Shown here one piece after another: positions 46,601 to 60,690 of a stretch of DNA of 64,000 bases. Below the pieces are notes generated by a model. It saw only the letters and a list, made by a program, of their open reading frames with translations, was not told the DNA's origin and searched no databases. This stretch comes from Lutraria lutraria (Eukaryota; Mollusca; Bivalvia; Venerida; Mactridae). The position numbers and the translations under genes are program-made. Within the stretch, counting starts at the first letter, position 1, and every line of letters starts with the position of its first letter. The stretch spans positions 32,030,756 to 32,094,755 of the forward strand of contig OZ026834.1 of assembly GCA_964023205.1 (NCBI GenBank). The letters run 5' to 3'.

Positions 46601-49600
46601 AGAATTAAACCTTTTCTGATAGCTTTGTTCTCAAACTAATATTGTTTATCCATGCTGTGGAGTTTGATCCTACAAACTTTTTTTTATTTGTCAATTTAAT
46701 TTTGTGATTGATACTAAATTGTTTCATATAATGACTACAAAGCATCATATAGTATACTGTTCAATTCAATGCACACATTTTCATATAATAAGAACCTAAT
46801 ACTATGGGGCGATCACTTTGTCGTGAAATGGTTATAATGTTAATGTATCTTGTTCAATATGATGTATTTTATTATGCCCAAAAGGTTGCATTGCAATATT
46901 CATTGTATTTATATGAAAATATTATTTAATGGAACGTTACTTTCCTCAGATAATAAAACATCTAAGCCGCCTCTGTTATCCTTTTTCAGTGCTAGATAAT
47001 TAAATGCTCATTTCAAAAGTTGTGGTTCAAATTGAATTTTTTAATATAATCTCATGCCATGACAGAGTCATCAGCACTGATCGAAACAGTCTCCACTGTG
47101 TTATAAATTATTAAAATCAAGAATCTGATTTTAAAATGACTCATAAAGTCAATATGCTTGATTACTTTTGATGCAGCTAACGGAAATAGATCAAAATAAA
47201 CCAATGACTAACATTAACTCAACTTTATTCTGAATTAACTTATCTTTAAGTGAGAAGGTTGAATTATAAATTTATATTAATTTTATTATTATGACAAATT
47301 TCCTCCCGTACCCTTTGGCATTTTTAAGACATTTATTACAAACTAAAAGTGACAAAGTGTATTCTACAGAATTGATTGTGATCAGATATCTTTATAGATA
47401 CATAAACTTTTAAGTATATTACAGTGTTCTAAGTAGACTTAGAGCATTGTACATAGTAAAAAGATTGATCAGTTTAAAAAAAATGAAGCATGATATTTAC
47501 ATTTAATAATTATGTGTCGGTAAGTGCTTTTTTTAATTGTTAGCCTAAATGGTTTGCTGATTAAGAACTTAGCCCCTGCATTAAAGATGAATTACATGGG
47601 AACATTTTGCAAATATATGTATCATAATGCAATGTGTACCGGTACAATATTTTTTTTGACAATTTATGAAAACATTATGGTCGTAGAAAATTTATTCAGT
47701 TTCATGGTATATAAGGTGCTATATAAATGGATTTTTGGTGAGAATTCTGTAGGATTGCACTATATAGAGAATATAAAGATGCATTTTGTTGAATATCGAT
47801 TATGTCTCCTTATGCTAGCACTCTTTTGAAATTATGAAATATGCATTATACATCTCATCTAAAGATTTTCATGCACGATTTTCTCAAGATTCGGAATTCT
47901 TTATGTTCTACAGTCAGACATAATCATCAATATTGCGACTTTTCTCCTGGAACTTAAGTTGTCTCGCAATATATGTGCATTTTGTTAAGGCTTCATTGCT
48001 CTATCAATGTTTGATGAGTTTCTCCTGGTTGTGGATGAATATCATTTTTTGATATCATAGACATACAGGCTTTAATGTGACCTGCGCCAAGGACCATCTG
48101 TAAGCATGAACTGCCTGGCTCCATGGTCTTGTGGGTTAAATTTCAAATAAAGCACTAAAAGCAATTTCAAATACTTACATTGACTGCTCAAAGGTGGGCT
48201 GTGTACACAGTATTCACTGGAGTATTCAGAATGTGTTGGCGTATGAAGAAACAGCTGGAAGCTTACTTCTTTGGCTCATGTTGTCAAACTGTGAACATGT
48301 TATACTTTGTCTGAGTGCTTGTAAGTCTAAAAAACTAATCAAATTTGTCTGGTCAAAATCGATGAGTACTTTCAAATTATAACACTGCTTAGGCATAGCT
48401 GTTGGTCATCTACCATGAAATGGTTGTGAATATTTGGAAATTACTCAAATTTGTCTGAGAAAGTGTGAATAATCGAAATACCAGGACTGCCAAGTTGTAA
48501 TTAACACAATTTCGTACTATCGCCTCTGTCTCCATCTTTCATCCTTATTCCAGTTTGATTTCATTAAATCTCAAAATGAATCCATGTTGAATTATTAATT
48601 TCGCTTAGTTAAGCAGTATTTGCAAACAAAATAATAATGTGATCAATGGTTTAATGTCATGCTTCCATGATATTTGTGTGTCATGTTTCAATTTAATTCA
48701 GGTGTCATCGGGATGTCATACATTATGTTGTTTGTTGTGCAATGAAAACCATTTAATTACTCCCTAGTCATGCTGTACAGGTTGAATTCGTCTTCCAATA
48801 CCTGGTAACTTAATGAAGGTCTTTGTATTAGATTTGATTTAATAAGTTTTTTTCGGTTGCATTATTTGATACAAATTGTACTCAACCAGCACCTTTTTAC
48901 ATATAAATTGATTTGACAATTTAAATAAATAGCCTGGTCAGCCCTCTAATTTTACGGTTAAATGTGTCTTTAATGTAGACTGCTGGAGCCAATGTTAAGC
49001 ACTTGAGTGGCTATAATAAATGGAAGTTTTGTCAATCAGTAATTTTAAATTGTGTTTAGGTACATTCGATCGTAATGTAATTATTCACAGACCAATTAGT
49101 TTACTTTAGGTTCGTTCATGTCTTGTTTGGTTGCTTTTCTTCTACTATTTACTGCCTTACTATAACTAATTTGCATTGGGAGAAAAAATAATTTTCTTTT
49201 TTACATTTGCATTGATTTTTTGTGTGAATTTCATATATTGTTTGAAGTCTTTGTATTTTTTTTAGATTGTAAACAAATTTTGCTTGTTTGATTAAGAATT
49301 ATAATTGGTGTAAAGGGAAGAAATGTTTAATTATGAGTTTTATCGATTTGCTTGTATTATAATATCTTTAGAAACGTTTACTAATAAAGTAATCAATTTT
49401 TTTATTACAATCGCCTTTACTTTGTATATATATAGTATTGTTTATTTATATTTAAATTGTTGTCTCTAATTTCTACAGTTAATGGCTGTTTTTTACTGGA
49501 ACTTTGGTATCAATTGTTGAGCATTAAAATAGTTGTAACGCAGTCTCAAGTTTAGTAAATTTTATGCATTGTATACCCCTTTTGCTGATGTCCATCACCA

Positions 49601-50360
49601 TTATGTCATGTGACCCATGATACTTTTTTTCTTTTTGACGGAAGCTGTACATGATAAACCTTTTGTTTACTTATTTGTTGCTTTTAGGAATCATTGAATT
49701 CTTGGTGTGAGAATGTATGTGGCCGTAAAGGGATTCTTCGTTCCAGGGAGTTAATTGTTATGTAATCAATATTTACTCTCATAATTGTTCAAATATTTAT
49801 CAAAGTCCAGTAGCGTGACTTTCATATTAATCAGCCTTATATTAGACTTCTGTAGATTAAACATGGCTTGTAATTTTTGTGTTGTCTTTACATTAGACAA
49901 ATTTTATTACAAAGTTTCATGTAAACAATAGCAATACTTCAAACAAAATTTTTGCTTGGGTATCACACCATCTGATTGCAATCCTGTGAATTTAACATTG
50001 TTTAAGGTAAATATTTAACATCCATAATAGCCCTTATCAAACAAAGATTTGCACTATGATGGTTGTACCTTATTGTACAATCTGCAGTCTTGATGTCTGG
50101 TATCAATTTTATGTCCTATTGGATATGGGTGATAACAGTCTCCTTAAATGGCGCGTGAAAACCGTTGTGACTTAATGAGGGCTTGTAATAGAGGTATCAT
50201 ATGGATTAAATACCAGTATGTACCAGGAGTTGTGTTGTTGATTGAGTGCAAATAACTAAAAAACATAATCAAATACAATCTAAGCACAATGTTTGATTCA
50301 AGTCTGAACTAGATCAGGTTTGCTTTTAACTGTTTTTGTTGCTTTTTACTGCATTTACTG

Positions 50361-50382
50361 CCCCCCCCCCCCCCCCCCCCCC
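50361..50382 (+). repeat. Poly-C tract (22 C)
   Basis: Uninterrupted run of 22 C in the TRIM intron; its length is likely polymorphic or error-prone. Confidence 0.9.
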
Positions 50383-51286
50383 TGCATCATTACATAACAT
50401 CAGTGTTGATGTGTTTGCATGTCAATAACAGAACATCATACATGCAGCACATTCAACTCATCCTTCCAATATTTCCATGTATTTATCAGGAACAAAAAGT
50501 TGATGGAGAGCATTAATTACCTATTAAAGGACCACAGCCTATTGATAATGGTTTTACCTTATCATTTTTATCTATGACAGATACCTATCACCTGCCCCTT
50601 TTTATTCAAATATTCATCTGTTTAACCCCTAGAGTAAACTAAGGACAGAACACATCTGGCAAACATGAGTTACTAGTAAGATACCTTGAACAATTTCACA
50701 CAAAATACCTGAAAATTACCTGATTAACAATATAAGCAAATAAAGTGTATGCCTGACACATGTATTACAATCCAGACTGATCCCACAGGGTATGTCATAT
50801 ATTGTTACATGTACGCTTTAATGACTGTGGGGTCATTCTAGAGTCTGCAAAATCACAATTCATTGTTCTCATCATTACTTAATTACTTATTATCACGAGG
50901 ATTTATGTTTCTATTAGATCAAAATCTATCATAATTTAATGTAAATACTTCTATGAATGCAAGGAAGACATTATGCTTGGTTAGTAATGGTTACTTTATG
51001 TAATTTGCTCAAAATTTGAGCTTATTGCACAATATGTTTTTTTAATCATTAGTTTGCCTTAGAGAATTTTCAATGTATTTCCTTACCTCTTAATCAGAAT
51101 AAAATTCAGGCAACTAATTTGATACATTTTTTTAAAATGAATAAGATCTAAATAGTTTGATAAAAATTTTGTTGTTAGGTTTCTAGAAATTGCTGTTTTG
51201 CATCAGTAAAAACCAATGGTTACACTGTGTCACTTTATCCTGGTGTTCTATTACTCAATTGTTTAATTTGAATTTTTAATCATTTT

Positions 51287-51435
51287 TGGAAACTGAATAA
51301 TAGTTCAGCTTTCGGTAGCCATCACTCACTCAGCACGCTTGCATTTTGATGCAGACCAATGTGCTTTGGTTTACTACATCCACCATACAATTGTCAAACT
51401 ATCTCCCGTTCTATGTTGCAGCATAGCATAACTTG
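51287..51435 (+). repeat. Diverged intronic repeat R3, copy 1
   Basis: Shares 'tggaaactgaat', 'gttcagctttc', 'tcactc', 'ttttgatgca', 'accaa' and 'gttctatgt' in order with 60529-60690. About two thirds of positions seem to agree by eye. Confidence 0.5.
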
Positions 51436-54336
51436 GTTATATTTTCTAATAGCACCGACCACAGTCAACCCTGTACCATTTGCTTGAAGTTCTAATTGTT
51501 TTTAAAGCAACATCTCCAGTGTTTAATTCATCTAATATATTTTTCTTTAATACTGTTTTTCATTGCATTATCAGTATGTAATTAGGTATTGAACAATCAT
51601 TCTTGAGGTCTATCCTTTTATTACATCATTGATTACCAATTCTAGGTTACAATATTGTTAGTGAATCTTTGCCTTAGACGCTCCTTGCGTGCATTCTGTA
51701 GAATAATAGTCTGTAGCATGCAATTCTTGCAATAATCAAGCATTTTTGTACAATATTTACAAGGTTATTTTATGAGGTAGTGTTGTAACTAAATCTTGTT
51801 CTCCTATCAAACTCTCCAGACATGTTGGTAAATGGATCTGGTTCTTTATCATGTCTTAAAAATTGGAAGTGTCGCCAGGACTGCTTTATTTGCTATCTTT
51901 AATTAATCAGAATGCATATTTTTTAATGACCTTGTTAATGTCATTAGAATTTTTCTGTATTTATCAGAAAATTTTTATGCTATAAGGAACTTTTTCTTTT
52001 TATTAGAATGTAATTATTGTAAATCATGGATGTAATGTCATCCGCATTACATTTATAGAAATGTGTGGTTTGATGGTAATTATAATGCTGTTTTGTAAAA
52101 TTTGTGTCTGTAATATAACCTTTATTTCTGTCGTGCTATGTCTTACGTTTTTGCGGTGTTAAGAGAAGGTCTACTTAAAGTTACTGTAAGATTTGAACAG
52201 TTTACAATAAATTCTGAGTTCAGTATTAAATACATCAGTATTTTTTGTCAAATTTCATGAAATGATGCACTTAATTACAATTGAATCCCTCTACAACGTT
52301 TCATTGAGCTCCATAATTGTGAATTAATCCAGCAAATTTATTCTATATGTAAATACCAAATACAGTAATACTGTGGTTCTTTTCAATGGACACAGTTTGA
52401 TATCCATTAAATCAATACAGAGAACTCGGAATCCATTTCAAGTATGGAGCTTTTCTTGTTGCGATCATTGTCTACTCTGTGTTTGCACTTATCAGTGTCT
52501 GAGTCTCAGATAACATTAGAACCCCTTTAAGCGAGTTTAAGCTTCATTGGTACAGTAGTGATTATGTAGAATTTCAGTTGTTACCCCCTGTGAAACAGAT
52601 GTATAGCAGGCACCTATGGTGAGAAATAGCTTAGCAGAATCACATCCAATTTGTTACCTGTATCTGAATGGGAGTCTGAATTTATTTTATGAAAATTTGA
52701 GAATAACTGGATTTTGGAAATAATTAATTGCCTCCATTCATGTCTGACTAGGTTTATTAGACAATTGCCTTTGATTTTAATTAATTTCTAAGGGTCATTT
52801 ATTTGATTAAAAAAGAAGAAAATGAATAAGATACACAATGTACCTGAATATAGATACCAATCATTCTATTAACTCATAGACAATCTGATAGTGTTATAAT
52901 TAATCTTTGGATAAGAGTTTTAATAATCTTTTATGTTTTATCATCAAAGCTGAAGCTCTTGTCCACTTATCCTACCATCAAATTGGCACGTGTGCTCAAG
53001 ATCTATGTGCGAAATACTTAGTGAAGATAGAACCAGTCTTATATTTGGGTCATGTGATACTGTTGTATGTTTTTCCTTATCAGGGTATGATCTGATCCTA
53101 CTTCATCCAGAGCAAGTTTACTTTGTCCTGAGTGCTTCCTTATCTGCCCACCCACTCCAAATGTGTGAAGTTGAGAAGGGTGGATATCTTTTTAAATTGT
53201 TTATACAATGCAATCCTATTCCATATGAATGGATTTGTAAATAAATAAATAAATGAAATTTTATTAATTGATAAAATGGTTGAAGACTTGATGCAACAGA
53301 GATTTGGTTTAGGTCTCTGTTACATCATGTCTTAGAAATAAAGGGACTTCATTCTCATGAACTCAAACATCATATTTTGATAGGTATTTTTTATAATTCC
53401 AAATTACCCAACAAGTTCTTGGTCTCATATTTTTGAGGAGCTCAATTTTTATATAGCAGATGGAATGGCAAATGAAATGAATGATTCCAATTAATTCATG
53501 TGAAGATGGCCTAAGATGCTAGATTTTCTAGATATAACAACAAAGGATAAAAAGGGGACTTGGCCCTGTGTAACCAAATCAATATTCAGGAATTACATCC
53601 AATTAGAATTTATGATTTATACAGGAATTTGAACAGATGGCTTTGGAAATATTGCTTGTCCCTGTGCTTCAATAAGCCATGACCTAATCACATACATTTT
53701 TATCCAGGGATTAGATTTGTGGTTCTATAAATTGTCAAAACTTCCTGGAAAAAATGTCAAATTGGAACAAGTTGTGGACAAGTACTTTGAAGATTTCATG
53801 GCAGATGAGCAAATCAGATAAAAGCGATATAAATTAAGTAGTTTTGTTCCTGATGGCATTTTTATTGTATTTTATTGTATCTAAAGATAAATGATCTGTC
53901 ACTAAATCAATATTTTATTAAAATTTGTTTTTTAAGTCATCAATAATCATGAACTGTTCAGCCATCATATTTAAGGGATATCTGGCTTCCTGTTAAATTT
54001 AGGGTGAGAGCAATTATTATAGAGGAAGAAATTGACCATGGACAAAAACTTTATGTATCCTTATTTAAATTTATTGGTAAAATAAGAATGGTAAATATAT
54101 TGCTACCCGTTCAAAGTAATTGGGTATATGTTGTAAAGATTCTGTTATTTCATGCCTCTCTATATTGAATGCTTGCCTCAATGATGCCCTGCAGGTACAT
54201 GTTGAATTTGTACCCATTGTATCATTCTTTTGAAGGGTCGACTTAATTAACATATCTAAATTGACTTTTGGTCAGTGTTTCCTGTCAGATGTCAATTACA
54301 TTCGATTCAAAGTCTATCAAATTATTCATTTGTACT

Positions 54337-54415
54337 ACTAAAAAGGTACTAGGGACATAAACAAACACACTACAAATTGTAGTGTATTTGTTTATGTCCC
54401 TAGTCCCCTTTTGGT
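54337..54415. repeat. 79-bp almost perfect palindrome
   Basis: The arms (39 bases each) centre on the A at 54376: CTAGGGACATAAACAAA on the left is matched by TTTGTTTATGTCCCTAG on the right, with about four mismatches in all and no spacer beyond the central base. It would fold into a long hairpin. No other copy was noticed in the window. Confidence 0.85.
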
Positions 54416-57400
54416 AATCTTTAATGTGCTTAATTTTCACTTATTTGCTTTTTCAAATACTTAATTCATCTCTTCTCATTATCTTGGTCTGCACTTGAGC
54501 ACATTGTGATACTGCCACAGTATTTGAATAAATGAATTCATTATCAAATTGAAATGAAAATGCTGAATAAATATGCACTCATTTAACATTATCCTATCTG
54601 TAGTCTGTCTAGTTACTATGGTATGTACAAAAGGAAAATATTCGGAGTCTACTTCCTTTTTTGGTCTCCAATTTGACAGTGTATCACCTTTGTAGAAATT
54701 AATCATTTCCTTTATTTGGAAATGTTAGTTTAGATTCTTCCATATTGGTTGTTGTGGATTGCTGTTTTATTTACCTTAAAGATAATTGTCATTGGAAGGC
54801 GTCCATAGTCTAATCCTATTAGTAGTTTTATTGCATTTCAAGTGATAAGATCAATGTAAATAGTCATATCGTGACAATGTTACAGATTATCTAACTAATA
54901 CTAGATTATGTGCAGACTACTGCCTATCTTTGCAGTACATGAAGCAGTTAACACAGAGATCTCACTGATCAAAGCCCATTTTATAAGTCAAAAGATCAAT
55001 TCCCTGGTATCATCACTGACTTAAATAGCCTGTGATTATACTATATTGTCAGTATAATGCTCGTAATCTATTAACATATACTTCTGCTTTTGTTTGTGGC
55101 TTTTGATATTCTTATATACCACCAACAGATCTACAAAAAATGTATTATCCTGTATTTTAGGTTGCACCATTTAACACCAACTTGTACTATGATTCAATGT
55201 CTTGCTCTGAAATTTTCATTCTTTGTTACATTGTCAGAATGTCAGACACATCCGAAAATGATGGTGATGGTACACTGACTCTATCTATCCTGAATGGGAG
55301 TTGTTATTTGGTAATCATGAGTTCTTGATAACATTGGTTACCTTTGTCTGGTCACTAGGGAGTTAAAATCCCAGTAATGTTTGGTTTAGGCCAGAATCTT
55401 AGATATGTGCAGTTAAATCTGTCTTGATATCTGTAACATATGATTTAATGCTGTCTAACTTGATGTCTACATCACTTTTTCTGCTATCGTTAGTTGTATC
55501 TTGGATACACTACCCTTCATCAGCTATTTCCATCAGTTCTGTTTCATTTATTAACTATGTATAAATGTGATACTGTCCTTGAATACTAGAAGATTAATCT
55601 ATTTAATGGACTTAAAGGATAGAGTAAGGAACTTGACCAAAGATCTAGACCTGGGTGTTAAATATTCATTTAGTGAATTAATAAAAAGTGATAAATGATA
55701 GAAAAATGTTGCATATTTCTACATTTGTGACTCACTACACTTTTCTTCTTGTCAGTCTGGTCATTATTTAAATTGATTAAAAAGTTGAGATTCTTTATGT
55801 AAATCTGCATGATTCAATTACAAGACCTACGTAATTGCAGAAAATTGAAAAAATATGACTATGTGGGAACCTGACTTTTACATCATTCAGGCAGTGTGGT
55901 CTATTTTGTTAAACTTTTATATAATCCAGAGGGCTGTTTCTAAGTCTATTAAAACTCTATCATGAAAATGATTCAATTAGACAGTTGTTTTTGTAAATGA
56001 ATGTTAATACATTGGTGCTCTTAATTGATTAACTTTTTATCTCGAATGAATTGCCTTTCTAAATTGATTTTTATTGCATGATTTTTCTGTGTTTTTTTTC
56101 TGATTTTTCCAGCACATGATGTTTGAATATAATGTTGTATAATTAACCTTCTACATTTTAGTTCTAAGAAGCTCAATCTCTGCTGGTAATTTAAGTCAAG
56201 ATTTAATGCAACAACAAAGTCATAAAACGAGAAACTCTGTGATTGTTTCTGATGCAAGTTTAATGCTGCCATATATTTAACAGTTTTATGTTTCGCTTAT
56301 TTAATTCTACATGACTTAAATAATGTCTTAAATCTTTCTTTGTCCATAATCTTTTGTTCAGATATTTCAAAAACTGAATTTTGGTTGACATACATTATAG
56401 AGCGCATTCTCTATTGACCCAATTGAAAAGAAAAGAGCGTGAAATTCACTACAAGTTAATTGTATGTTTTGCATAAGTGTTAGACTGACTGTCCCACTGG
56501 TATTCGTTGGTTAATATCATTGATACCCAGTCTTTGTAAACATCTCTTTGTCATAACACCGTGTCATCTTGATGTAACAAAACCTCCGTATAAAGATTTC
56601 CAATAGCATCGTTAGTGGGTCAAGTTTTTTAATGCTTCTTTGTATTTCTGTAAGAAGGTTTGATGTCATTGTAACAAATCCCTTACATAAAATGATCTTA
56701 TTAAATTGATGCTATGAATTTGCAAGCTATATAAAAGGTTGAATATTTTATAAAATGGGAAGTTTTTTGTGTACTTGTGTAGTGTTGTGCTAGGAACCAG
56801 CAGAAAGGAGTACTGCAATGTTGGACATTAAACTTATACCCGGCTTCAGTAAAAATGCCTTATCACAAATTTATGAGATTTCATAGCACCATTTGTAATA
56901 ATGTACCCAAATTGCTGCAATTATCAGTAAAAAGCCTAGAATCGACGTAATAAATCTCGTATAAAAACTGTACCCTGATATAATAAATGTAAATTTTATT
57001 TTATTGGCACCCTGTTACTCACAGAAATTGTATTGCGATTAGAATCACTAGATTTACGCCCTATGAAGTAAGTATTTTTAATGATAAATGTCGGACTGGC
57101 ACATGCTTCAAATTAAATATACGAAAGCAATATGTTGACAAACATGTTTTATGGGTATAAAAAAGAGAGTTTACAACATGTTTCTTGCCATAGGTTAATT
57201 GGGTCCATTAACATTTAGTAATGAATTACATCCCTAGATCCGAACTCTTCAAGAACAGTAACACTATCCCCATAAACTTGAGAGATACAGTTGGGAAGCA
57301 TGTGAAATAAAACTTTAATAAGACTAATGGAACTTTCCTTGTATTAATCTGGTGTACTTGTTTTTCACCTTTGTATGCAGTCTTTGGGCGTTAATGTGGG

Positions 57401-58477
57401 TGGGGTTATAGTGGATGCTTGAACTATTGTGTGGCGCCACTAGTCCAGTTATGCCAATTAGTGACTATATCTCTACATGTGTTTATGTTTATAATTGAAT
57501 TCGTTGAGTTATTTTGAGGACTGAATGCAGATTCATGTAGACTGAATGTATGTCATTGTAAAAGACACTTTTCATGACTTTTCAGAGATATTTCAGCAAA
57601 TTGTTGTCTGTTAAATCAAAGTTAATAATAAGACAGAAAAGCCGAAAGGTTTGGCGTCTAAATCACTTGACATCGTAATTTGTTACACCTTTTCAGCATC
57701 TTTCACAAACATTAATGTAATAATGAAGTGCTAATATGCAAATGTATCACATCATTAAGCTACCAAGTTTTAACGCTGATAATTCTTACTTGTGAGTCAA
57801 AATTGAAAGCTGCTGGTTTTTTTTAGGAACCTATTTGTTCCTCAACCTGAGTTACCTTTGATTACTTTACAGTCAGTCTGTAAAACAATTAACCTAAGTT
57901 AAGAATGGTGATGGGATGTTTTACTCATGATGGAATCATTGTTTGTATTCATTAACTGTCTTGGATATATAATGAGTACTCCCTGTCCTTTGATATAAAT
58001 TATTACTATAATTGCAAAGATTTACAGATTCTTTGGTTTTCAGCATCCTGTATACCACATAAAAGGCTGTCAGATTTAGGAATAGTGATTTCCATGTGGC
58101 CTGTGGTAATGATGGACATCTGCTCTTTCAGTCTTTCAACTCATTTTCTGTATATTTGTGTTTGCTGCTTAGAGCAACAGGTCCTTTTGAAGAGTCAATT
58201 TGCAAGACAGTTTAATTTATCCTGCGAACTTTGTTTTCTGGAGCAGTGTGCTCAATCAGTTCTCGCCTCAGTATTTCTTGTTGTTGTCTGGTTTGTGTCA
58301 TTGTAAACTTTCGTTACTTTCTATGAAATTGTGTGATAACTATATAGGTGCTCATAGTCAGAGTATGAAGGATTCAGTTGCAAAAAACCGCTAAATTTCC
58401 CCTATCAAATAGTTGCTCATACTTCATGAACTACTTGTATTCATAAAGGATGCCGGAATATATAATAATTATATGGT

Positions 58478-58700
58478 AGTTTAAGAAAAATTAATAATTT
58501 CATGAATTCCTTTTGAAGGAGTAATGTAACCTTCATGAACTATTGATAAAGTGGGTATGAATAGTTCAAGAAAAATTCATGATTTCATGAATTCCTTTTG
58601 AAGGAATAATGTAACCTTCATGAACTATTGATGAAGTGTATATGAATAGTTCAAGAAAAATTAATGATTTCATGAAATCCTTTCGAAGGCGTAGTTTGTC
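58478..58700 (+). repeat. 85-bp tandem repeat, about 2.6 copies
   Basis: 'agtttaagaaaaatt' at 58478 and 'agttcaagaaaaatt' at 58563 and 58648 mark the units. Each continues with 'atttcatgaattccttt' and (first two) 'gtaaccttcatgaactattg'. The last unit is incomplete. Confidence 0.85.
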
Positions 58701-60528
58701 CCATTGATCATTAGGTTTCTGTTGATTTGATGTATCAGATGTTTTGCATTGGTTTTGGTCCATGTGGTACCAAGTAATGATGAGGGTTTGATTTTAAACA
58801 GGTTTCTCAGGAGATCTCATCAATTAACACTTGTCTCTCTGTAGAGGGTGTTTTTGTTATGTATTCTCACACATTCACTTGAAAATCTCTCTGCTCCTCA
58901 TCAGCTATCATAGTGAGAAATAAACAAACAATTATTTTCTAATTGCATTCTGTTAATTATTAACTAATTCAATTTGGGATATCTAAAAAAAAAAGCTTTT
59001 CATTAAAGTCTGACGCTCCTTTGATCCTTATTTTACATAAATTTTAAGGGTTTGTAAATATTTGTTTCTGTAACACTCTTTTTGTTTAGTTCAATTATTG
59101 GAAAATTTTGTTTTCAGAAATTTTAAGGATTGAACCCTTTTGTGAATATTAAGTGCCTCAATTTCTATTTTTGTATAAACATTATGTTTTTAATGTATTC
59201 ATTGAACTGAGAGTTTAGTAACTGACAATTATTGACTCAGATATTCTGTTTATCACTTGACTGGATCTTGTCAGACTTGCAATTATATTTAATTGATGCA
59301 TTAGTATTAAAAGGTTATTGATGCAGAGTTGGATCTTCAATTTCTATTCATATAGCTGGATACTAGATAATTTTCTAACTCCTATTCTTTTTAGACTCAT
59401 TTAATTGCATACCACAATTTTATTCAGTGTTGATAATAAAACAACAGACTGACATTAATTGTTTAATGAAAATTAAATACTTCATTTGAGTATTTTCATT
59501 TTATACAACTTTTAATGTTTTTGCTGAATAATGTCCTGTCAATTTCTGCATTATCCTGTCTGTTATTTAGTCAATATTTGGTTGGTATAAATCTTCTGTA
59601 ATTGAAAGTACCTTATTGCAATTTGATGCACATATTGCATATGTACATTAGTTAATCTCAATTTCCACCATTTGCTTGCAATGAGGAGAAAATGCCATGT
59701 CAGCAAGTTGGATGCTATAATGATAACTGGATTGCTTTAAAGATAAAATTACTTTTTGTATTCTTTGTATAGTTGCATATTAAGTCTAAGGTTTTGTAGA
59801 ATGCAAATTGGTCTAAAGAAATAAATGTCATTTCTTGAGATTGTCTTGCATAGTATATGCCCTAACATACCATTTGGCATCGGTAGAGTACAAAAAAGGC
59901 CAAGCCCTCGTAAATTGTCAAATGTAATTGTTAATGATTATTGTGATGTTGATAAGAAATTTACCATCGAAATCAAATTGGTTGAATGGGCCTAAATCAA
60001 TGATAGGAGAAAATCTCTCCAGTAACAAGCCAATGTCTGATTACTTAGAAAGTCTGTATCTATCTAGAATTAGGTTTGGCCAGTTTTTTCTCACCAAATT
60101 ATTTATTGATGAAGCTGTATTGAATAAGAAAACCAGGAAGTTCTATACATACTGATCAACAGTTTGTACAATATAGTCGACCAATGTGTTTTCTGTTAAC
60201 AGATCCATGTAAATTTTCTGCAGTAATGGTTTGCAGCCTTTGCTTTTATTACTATATGATAAAAATAAATCAACTTTTATATCTTCTATGTCTGAAAAAA
60301 AAGCTCAATTTGAGAAAATCATGTTGCTGTGCAACATTTTTTTATTGCCACCGTTTCTCTAGATTTATGTGTAAGCTCTAAACCATTAATCTGAAACCTT
60401 CATCTCTCCAACTTCAACTTACCTAAGTCTGACTTTTACCCAAGATTTATTGAATGTATACCTTTCATGTAATGATTCGTAATAACCTTTGTTGTCAACT
60501 GATGCAAAGAGGAATTCCTCCCCCGTTT

Positions 60529-60690
60529 TGGAAACTGAATTTTCGTTCAGCTTTCCTTAACTGTCACTCGCTTGGCACTCATGAATTTTGATGCAAACCA
60601 AAGTACTACTGTACATTTATGTACATTCGTTATGCAAATGTAAAACTGGTTGACCTGTTCTATGTAGCAGTACAAGTCTATGCAAGTTCA
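60529..60690 (+). repeat. Diverged intronic repeat R3, copy 2
   Basis: Collinear with the copy at 51287-51435, with an insertion of about 15-20 bases around 60610-60640. No terminal repeats or coding frame. Confidence 0.5.

Noticed and set aside
52907..53244. Two overlapping plus-strand frames as possible TRIM exons
   Set aside because: They show no coiled-coil, COS, FN3 or SPRY character and no phase-0 acceptor in the right place.
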